A stretch of 64,000 nt of DNA from Adiantum capillus-veneris (Eukaryota > Streptophyta > Polypodiopsida > Polypodiales > Pteridaceae): NCBI GenBank assembly GCA_014529385.2, contig CM043943.1, forward strand, positions 101,469,355-101,533,354. Reading direction: 5' to 3'. Every line of letters starts with the position of its first letter. Position 1 is the stretch's first letter. This document shows positions 57,260-64,000 of this stretch, in pieces. The notes below the pieces were generated by a model. That model was not told where the DNA came from. It was given only the letters and a program-made list of their open reading frames with translations, and made no database searches. The position numbers and the translations under genes were made by a program.

Positions 57260-57850
57260 ACATATACACATACATGTAGGGTCTTTTGATTGTCATAAAC
57301 AAATGTTCTTACCTCCATATAGACATAGAATAGGTCCACTTAGTGCCTCTTGGTTGTTATGAGATGATTCTCTTACTTCCAAGTGAGGTTTAAGGTATGA
57401 AGTAGGATTCACTTGGTTGCATAGAATAGGTCCACTTAGTGCCTCTTGGTTGTTATGAGATGATTCTCTTACTTCCAAGTGAGGTTCAAGGTATGAAGTA
57501 GGATTCACTTGGTTGTTAATGAGCTTATGCTCTTACCTCTAATTGAATATGGTGGATTACCTATAGAATTCAATAGGTTGTGATTGAGCGAAAGCTCTTA
57601 CCTCCTAGTGAATATTAGTCATGCATAGTACTTGGGAGTCACATGGATGTTATCGTACTCATGCTCTTAACTCTATGTTGATATAGAAATTAGAGACCTT
57701 AGTTATTTTAGGGTCGATTGGTTGTGTTTGAGCAGTAGCTCCTACCTCCAAGAGACATAGATAGTGGAATGTGAGATGACTCCATCGCTCATCTAGGTTG
57801 TCTTGAGCAAAAGCTCTTTACCACCTAGTAGCCAAGAATGATATATCCAT
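57260..57850. repeat. Degenerate array of GAGC-GCTCTTACCTCC units in the hAT
   Basis: About eight units carry GTTNT-GAGC-loop-GCTCTTACCTCC, several forming GAGC/GCTC mini-hairpins. Two central units (57325-57420 and 57421-57516) are nearly identical 96-bp tandem copies. The array precedes the transposase. Confidence 0.75.
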
Positions 57851-57978
57851 TGGTGATCTTTCCTAAAATATTATCTTAATAATATTCATTCATCATTTTA
57901 ATTTAGCAAATCATATCTATAACCTTTTGTCTTTCTCATTGCGCTATTATGGTGAAAAATTAAAATCATAGGTATCTA

Positions 57979-60100
57979 ATGATTGTAGGATATATTTTGT
58001 TGAAGTCAGAAAGCATGGTGCGAGGAAAAGAGTGTTCGTATGTGGAGGAAAAAGAGAGAGGCAAAACATTTTTTTTTTTGGAATGCAAACATTGTGGGCA
58101 TAAGTGGCACGGCAATGCAACTCGCATCAAACAACATTTATTCGGCACTAGTCCCAATGTGAAAGCATGTGGAGTACCACCTAACGACATATGGGTCCAT
58201 TTGCAGGATATGTAAAGAAATGCAAACAGGCAGGACTTCGTCCTAAGAGACAGAAGGGCATGACAGGTGCATCAAGTGAGTGTGGATCAAGAAGACATGC
58301 AAGCTAACCAAGGAACTTCAATTGGGAACAACCTGAACACCTCAAAGTCCTTACACTTTTCCAAATGGTGCCATGGGAAGGATAGATGCTAGTCTGGGGA
58401 CATCCAGCAGACCTAGTACGCCTCGGACTCTACAGGCAGCATTCACTCAAGAGTACATGCTCGAATTGAATCTAAAGTGGACACAAGCCTTCATGGCTTG
58501 TGGAATCTCATTTAATGTCATAAGAAATACTATTTTCAAAGATTCCCTAATGTCAACTGCAAAAAAAGGATTCATCTATCCTGATTATAATAAAATGCGA
58601 ACAGAGTATGTTGACAAAGTGAAGAGCAGTACAGAAGTGATTCTTAAGCGAACAGTGCTTGACTTTGTTCTAGGGTTTGGCTGTACCATAGCCCTCAATG
58701 GATGGACTAGCTATCAAAAAAAACCATTGATTAATTTCATGGTAAATTTTCCCAAAGGTGCAATGTTTTTGGAGGCCATTGATACCTCATTGAAAGAGAA
58801 GACATATCTCTACTTGACAAAGGTATATGAGCAAGCTATTGATCGACTGGGTGGACCAAACAATGTGACAGCTATTGTTACAGATAATGCTTCAAACTAC
58901 AAAGGAGAGGGTTTAGCCATTATGGAAAAGTACTCAAAAATTACATGGATTTGATGTGCAGCTCACACCCTAAATTTACTTCTAAAGGATATGGGAAGAT
59001 TATCATTCATAAAACAGGGTCTTATTGACGCCAATCACATAATCAATTTTATACGGGAACATCAATTTACATATGCTTTATTTCACTCCAAGTCTCTGAA
59101 AAAAGCACTTCAAATCTTTTGTGCCACACGGTTTGCTACATCATACTATGTTTTGAATAATATCATTGAAGTGCGAGTGGCTCTTACAAAAACTGTTGCA
59201 GATTGCCAATGGGAGGCTTGGCTCAGCAAGTATCCAAGCCATCGTGAAGCAGCTCAAAAATGTGTGTTCTTGGTGCAATCTCCTCTTTTTTGGTGGAACA
59301 TTGACAAACTTGTTGGGATTAGTATGCCCTATGTGGAACTACTAAGGGTTGTCGACACAGATAATTTTGTCATTGGTAGGGTTTATTGGATCATGTCTGA
59401 GGCGTTGCATCAAAGCAAAGAATACAACCACTACAATACAAGAGAGAGATCACAAATTGTGCATCTTGTGGAAAAATGATGGGCTCAAATGCACACACCA
59501 TTGCATGGTGCTGCATTTGTCTTGGATCCAAAGTTCCAGATGAACGGACAAGCCTCCAACAAAGAGTTGATGAGAGAATTTAGAAACGTCTGCGCGCAGT
59601 TGTTCCAGGCGATGATGGCATTGATGCATTCCAACAAAGGGTGGATTATGCCAATAGGGAAGGAACTTTCAGAGATCCTTGGGTTCTTAATAGCGTAAAA
59701 AATATTTCAAACCCAGTATAGTGGAAAGAAAATGGAGGAGACATAGTTGAGTTACAACACGTGGCGACCAGGGTGCTTTCGATCGCGACATCGAGTGATA
59801 GTTATGAGCACAATTGGTCTTCTTATGACTTTGTGCACTCAAAGTGCAAAAATCGCTTAAGTCCTGCTCGTGTTCTAGATCTTGTTTACGTCTTTTGTAA
59901 CATGTGTCTCCTTCATCACCCACAAAGATAGCCACACGTGCAACTGAACTACACTTTGGAGTGCTTCAAAATCATGAAATTGTGGCGGAACAGAGATGTA
60001 GCAACGATGAGATGGAGTGGGAAGTGGCTAGAGAATGTTCAGACAATGAAGAGGTTGATGACCTCGTGCCTGTGATAGATGACAAATGTAAACATATTTT
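57979..60100 (+). pseudogene. hAT transposase with BED zinc finger
   Basis: The N-terminus carries a BED-type finger (FLECKHCGHKWHG, then RIKQHLFG and a final Cys) at 58075-58180. The 193-codon central block includes GCTIALNGWTSYQKKPLINF, FLEAIDTS and TAIVTDNASNYKGEG, the DUF659 core with catalytic Asp positions. Next come CAAHTLNLLLKD, RFATSYYVL, and HTPLHGAAFVLDPKF. The C-terminal dimerisation region has NWSSYDFVHSKCKNRLSP. In-frame TGA stops occur at 58952 and 59477, with frameshifts near 58215 and 59697, so it is inactive. Binding and cutting of element ends would have been its role. Confidence 0.9.
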
Positions 60101-60354
60101 CATGATAATGTATCTCATTTTTTCTCATTGTAGCTCCCTATTGAGCTATATATCTCTTTTTTTATTTAGTATCAACAAAGTAAAGTATTGAAGAGAATTT
60201 GCATAAACAGACATTGCTTGACTGTCAACAAAGTCATCAATTAGAAACTCTAGAACAATATCATTGCCAAAAACATAGAGACAATACAATGCGTCTCGAG
60301 ATTATGAGGTAGAGAGTGTGAGCTGTGTGAAAATAAGCAAGCTCCAAAAAATCT

Positions 60355-60430
60355 AGCGTATCGATCGATACTATACCGATCGATAAACTATCGATTGATA
60401 ACATATTGATCGATAATTTATCGATTGTTG
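60355..60430. repeat. Right subterminal ATCGAT cluster of the hAT
   Basis: Six or more ATCGAT-type hexamers within 80 bp, followed by TTATTCG motifs also present near the left end. Confidence 0.8.
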
Positions 60431-62061
60431 ATAGTTTATAAATTATACAAAAATACCACATATTTTACGATAATACACGAATAATGACGAGTTATTCGAT
60501 ATAAATTGCATTATTCGGTCAAATAAATGCAACGTAGGGGGCCAATGGTAATGGGGTCCAAATGAGAGATGGTCTATCAAAGAGCAAGGTTAACTAATGG
60601 ATCTTAAAAGACCTCCAATGGTTAGTGCTAAAAGTACTTTGACCTTAGGCAAGCTAGGGCTGAGCTTGAGGTGGGAACCCCACCTAATCTCCAGGTGCTT
60701 GTCGTGCTTGATGACTAAGGTGCATACTTGATGACTAAGGTGCTTGAAGTGCTTGACATGCTTGATGACTAAGGTACTTGAGGTGCTTGTCATACTTTGA
60801 TGAGGAAGGTGCTTCAGAAGCTTCCCATGCATGGGGGGTAAGGTGCTTGAGTAAAAAAGAGACCATACAAACTTAATGAGGAAGGTGCTTGAGAAGCTTT
60901 CCATGCATGGGAGGGTAAGGTGCTTGAGTCAAAAAGAGACCCTACAAACATAATGAGGAAGGTGCTTGAGAAGCTTCCTTTGCATGAAAGTCCCAAAGTT
61001 AGGGGAATCTTTGAATTAATCTTCCACTCACCCAAAGGGCACCCCTTTTCTCAAAGGACACATGGAACACATGTCAGACTCTCCCTAGGATTAACCACAT
61101 GGTGTGTTTGAATGCTATTGGCTGGGCTAAAGAGGGGTCCAATGAGCTTCTAGTTTCATCCAACAAATATCTAGATATTTTCAAGCTCTCTCTCTTTAAG
61201 GGGAAAGGAGGAAACTTGTCCAAAGACTACCCATGTACTTGAATGCATGTTGCATGTGATTGGCTAGGGGGGAGAGGGGTCCAATGACCTTGAAACATGT
61301 GTAAAATCTACAACTCGCCCCAAGCAAGCAAGGTGGGTGCTAGGGACATATACACCACACACACACTCATTTTGTGGAATCGCTCTCACTTGGTGAAGGT
61401 TGAGGAACTCCACCTCCTTCTCCAAGCTTGTGAGAAGTGAGAGCCTACATCAACACTCTTAGCTATGGAATGCAAATCTAATCAAGAGCCATGCTTAAAT
61501 GATTAATCTTGAAATCTTCTCCATCTTCATTACTATGCTATTATGTATGCTAGCAAGAAGAGTGATGATAAGTGAGGAACTATTTCTTTTTCCTATGGAA
61601 TGTTTCTTCTTCCTCTTCCCTCTCCTCATTCCCCGCTATCTCTCTCCACCTTCGAAGGTGTTTGAGGCCTTGGGACTGAGGCTTGCGATAGTTAATGCCT
61701 TCTACAGAGTTTATGTTACGCTTGTGATGCATGAAGCTTTCCATCTTCATTGCATCACCTAGGTCACAAGGAACACAAAGATTGTATTGTACCAAGTCTC
61801 TCTTGATGTCAGAAACTATAATACAAATTCCTATTGGAGGGGGGACCGGCTTCGTATGAATCCGGTCCTCAACTATTGTCATGTTCTCTAAACTCTCTCT
61901 CTTGCTTAAGTATTGTTCATGCCAAGTTAACTAAGTACCATGTCTATGTTTCTACCATCAATCAAGCTCACCCGCTATGCTCACAAAGTAATCTCACAAA
62001 AGTGCTTCACCTAATTTCCTAATTCCGCGACTCTCAAAGTTCATAGGCCATTTCCATTACA

Positions 62062-62753
62062 CATACTTTCAATGTTTTCAGTGATGATTCAGACTTGCCT
62101 TAAATGTTATTTCATTTTAGAATAGTAAATGGATCCTTTTATTTCATCCTTCGTTTCACATCTTGACATCCTTGACTTTTCTTGCATTCTATTGTTTTAG
62201 AATGTTAATGTGAAGCTTCACCTTGCATAATTCTAGTAATTTCTAAAGAGAGACACACACACACACACATATATTGATGAGTTCTTTTTATTTCACATTT
62301 CATTCATAGCCTCACATGGCTTCACATTTCTTGCATTCTATAAATTAATTCTAATCAATATTCAAGAATGTCTCTTTTATTAAGTGTCCGTTGGCCAAAT
62401 TTCCTAGTCATCACAAAGAAGAAAACCGGAAATACTATCATAAATTTGTAAGATCGTTGAGCTATTTTCTCACATTTTAAATGTTTTACTTCCCTTTACC
62501 ATGGTTTGCAACCGGCTAGTCTCGATCTTAAACCGGCTCAAGGATAAACGGCTCAAGGCTAAGCTGAGGCAATCCTTTCCCGAACACCAATTCCAATTAA
62601 AATCAACCTAATGACTTTATCACTTTCTTTCTTTTTTTTAGAAAGCCATTGTGACCCTTTCACTTGTTTCTTTAAGTGTCTTTACACTACTTAGGCAGTG
62701 AATATTTTTTATTTGAAGCCATTAGGAATACCTTATATTTTTTTGGAAAAATC
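62062..62753. other. AT-rich flank, no gene
   Basis: No coding sequence. Two loosely similar TTTCTTGCATTCTAT segments (about 62178 and 62328) and a short CA run (62253-62268). Confidence 0.4.
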
Positions 62754-63165
62754 ACCAAAGTACTCCTCTAATTTGTGGAAATTTCCAAAATATCCATCAA
62801 ATTTCAAAAATTTGCTAGATATCTTTGTAGCTATTTTAACTGGATTGTTCCAGATTTTCTAATCTTTATTTCTTTTTGACAATTTTTAGTACTTAGTATT
62901 TGATTTGTCACAAATTACCTTTCAAAAAAGCAATTATGCCTAAAATTAATGAAGCCATTTATCTTCAAAGCCAACATAACCAACTCAAATTCTAGTTTTA
63001 GCATCTTGTATTGATAGAACATCAATCTTCTTATGAAAAGCTACAATTTTTTATCTTTAGAAATATTAAATCTCACAATCAATATTTTATATTCGAGGTA
63101 TTTTGGATTTTATAAAATTTGAGGAGTATTTTTGGAATTTCTACAAATTAGATGGATATTTTGGT
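62754..63165. mobile_element. MITE-like element with 50-bp imperfect inverted ends
   Basis: The left end reads ACCAAAGTACTCCTCTAATT. The right end, reverse-complemented, reads ACCAAAATATCCATCTAATT. The match extends about 50 bp, with the order of the TACTCC and TATCC words swapped between ends. There is no ORF inside. A target duplication is not clear. Confidence 0.65.
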
Positions 63166-63442
63166 AAACCAGTTGCTCCATGTGATTTCAGACACACATT
63201 AATACTTACTCTCCATAAATCTCATCCCCCCTTAACTTAGCAGGCCTTTGTGTCTACTCATCTTGTTTAAAATTTTGCAGTGACAGATGATGAAGTTAGA
63301 TATAGGGTATAGTTTTTAAAAAATACAATTGACATGGTATTTTTTTGTGTGAGCTGCTACAAACGCTGAAAGACGTCAACACTCGACGAAAAACAGAGAA
63401 AGAGCTGGTGGGTAGCACCATCGTGATCCTATCACCCTAGCT

Positions 63443-63446
<4 letters not shown>

Positions 63447-63536
<90 letters not shown>
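63447..63536. repeat. (GA)n microsatellite
   Basis: A pure run of about 90 bp. A complementary CT run lies 180 bp downstream. Confidence 0.95.
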
Positions 63537-63538
<2 letters not shown>

Positions 63539-63710
63539 CTTTGACACCATCCACTAGGGGAGAGAGAAAAAGAGCGAAGACAAACTTCTTGGGGGGGTGG
63601 TTAACCTTTTCTCATCCTGTGTATTTTAAACAAGTTGAAAGTTCACTATGGCGTAGATAATACTAGTATGTGACCCGCGCGTTGATGCGGCAAAGAAAAG
63701 CATGGCAATT

Positions 63711-63713
<3 letters not shown>

Positions 63714-63766
<53 letters not shown>
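63714..63766. repeat. (CT)n microsatellite
   Basis: A pure run of about 52 bp, able to pair with the GA run upstream. No gene is seen from 63166 to 64000. Confidence 0.95.
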
Positions 63767-63769
<3 letters not shown>

Positions 63770-64000
63770 GAGGAGAATGAAATTGTAGTCCTTGGAATCA
63801 CTCTAAGAAAAAACCCATGCACACTCGTTACCTTGAGCACCTATTTGCTACTACCATGTGCTACCATGGCAGCAGGCAATGCTTTTTCCCCTATTCACCA
63901 CCACTTCACAATTGAGTTATTGCTCTAAACATTGTGGCACCACCACTTGGCCTATCGTACCTATGTGTAATCACCACCAACTACCTTGGTCTAGGTCTTG

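Larger units (their letters stand above)
56563..60538 (+). mobile_element. hAT-superfamily transposon, 8-bp target duplication GGGCCAAT
   Basis: GGGCCAAT lies at 56555-56562 and again at 60539-60546. The paralogous 5' LTR at about 50418 has a single GGCCAAT at this position, showing the unoccupied site. The interior encodes a BED-type zinc finger and hAT transposase. Ends are TGGGTTACATG and ATGCAACGTAGGG; a good inverted repeat is not obvious, so the exact termini are uncertain by a base or two. Both subterminal regions are rich in ATCGAT. Confidence 0.85.
50279..62061 (+). mobile_element. Decayed Ty3/gypsy element with a hAT nested in its 3' LTR
   Basis: 5' LTR 50279-52217, primer-site-like TTGGTATCAGAG directly after it, gag, protease, RT, RNase H, a partial integrase (to about 55842), a copia-like fragment (55843-56324), a purine tract, and the 3' LTR (56427-62061) split by a hAT. 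The pentamers outside are CGTAC (50274-50278) and CATAC (62062-62066), a plausible target duplication with one CpG transition. Frameshifts and stops throughout make it non-autonomous. Confidence 0.85.
56427..62061 (+). repeat. 3' LTR of the gypsy element, split by a hAT
   Basis: The left part (56427-56562) and right part (60547-62061) together correspond to the 5' LTR without its 256-bp duplication. It ends CATTTCCATTACA. Confidence 0.85.

Noticed and set aside
1-64000. CRISPR arrays, bacterial operons, rRNA or tRNA genes, organellar inserts
   Set aside because: No regularly spaced identical direct repeats with unique spacers, no ribosome-binding-site-led ORF series, and no recognisable RNA gene or organellar coding sequence was seen on either strand.

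Overview
This window looks like a repeat-rich nuclear segment of a large plant genome. The evidence is plant-type Ty1/copia and Ty3/gypsy retrotransposons with plant primer-binding sites, a hAT transposon, decayed pentatricopeptide-repeat (PPR) coding sequence, dense GA/CT microsatellites, and a mutation pattern dominated by C-to-T and G-to-A nonsense changes. The PPR style, a DUF7869-type gene and a VLIG-like GTPase fragment suggest a seed-free plant, perhaps a fern; that is inference. I see no intact cellular gene, rRNA, tRNA or CRISPR array. Almost everything is a mobile element, a relic or a tandem repeat, and the value of the window is in its nesting order.

Layout. 1-8345: copia LTR/primer-site remnants, a plus-strand PPR relic, a triplicated 115-bp repeat, and four copies (minus strand) of an unidentified protein-coding-like repeat, here called family R. 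8346-10860: a minus-strand PPR relic containing a 637-bp tandem duplication, split by a solo copia LTR with a perfect CAGAG target duplication. 11100-13700: microsatellites, a perfect 27-nt inverted repeat, and a minisatellite built on the palindrome ATGGCCCTAGGGCCAT. 13782-32554: one decayed DUF7869-type gene split twice. The first split is a 9.95-kb insertion (15134-25087) with imperfect inverted ends rich in CGAGC. The second is a nearly intact 5.6-kb copia element (26436-32026, target duplication ACTTA).

The 9.95-kb insertion is the most unusual region. It holds fragments of four recognisable cellular genes: 40S ribosomal protein S26, a VLIG-like GTPase, the splicing factor PHF5A and 60S ribosomal protein L12 (the last with an internal inversion). 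It also holds a gag-only LTR element with an uninterrupted 639-codon ORF.

33010-50278 holds two related gypsy fragments facing each other. The plus-strand one carries a retropepsin-like segment, an extra ORF and a 3' LTR. The minus-strand one carries LTR, primer site, gag, RT, RNase H, integrase and then a retropepsin-like segment. It is interrupted by a 452-bp fold-back element and by 2.8 kb of AT-rich DNA. 50279-62061 is a third, decayed gypsy element whose 3' LTR contains a 4-kb hAT transposon with an 8-bp target duplication and broken transposase. 62062-64000 is AT-rich DNA with a MITE-like inverted repeat and GA/CT microsatellites.

The genes do not form a pathway. The readable history is: host sequence or old transposase gene, then TIR insertion with gene fragments, then retrotransposons nested into both, then solo-LTR formation and CpG decay.
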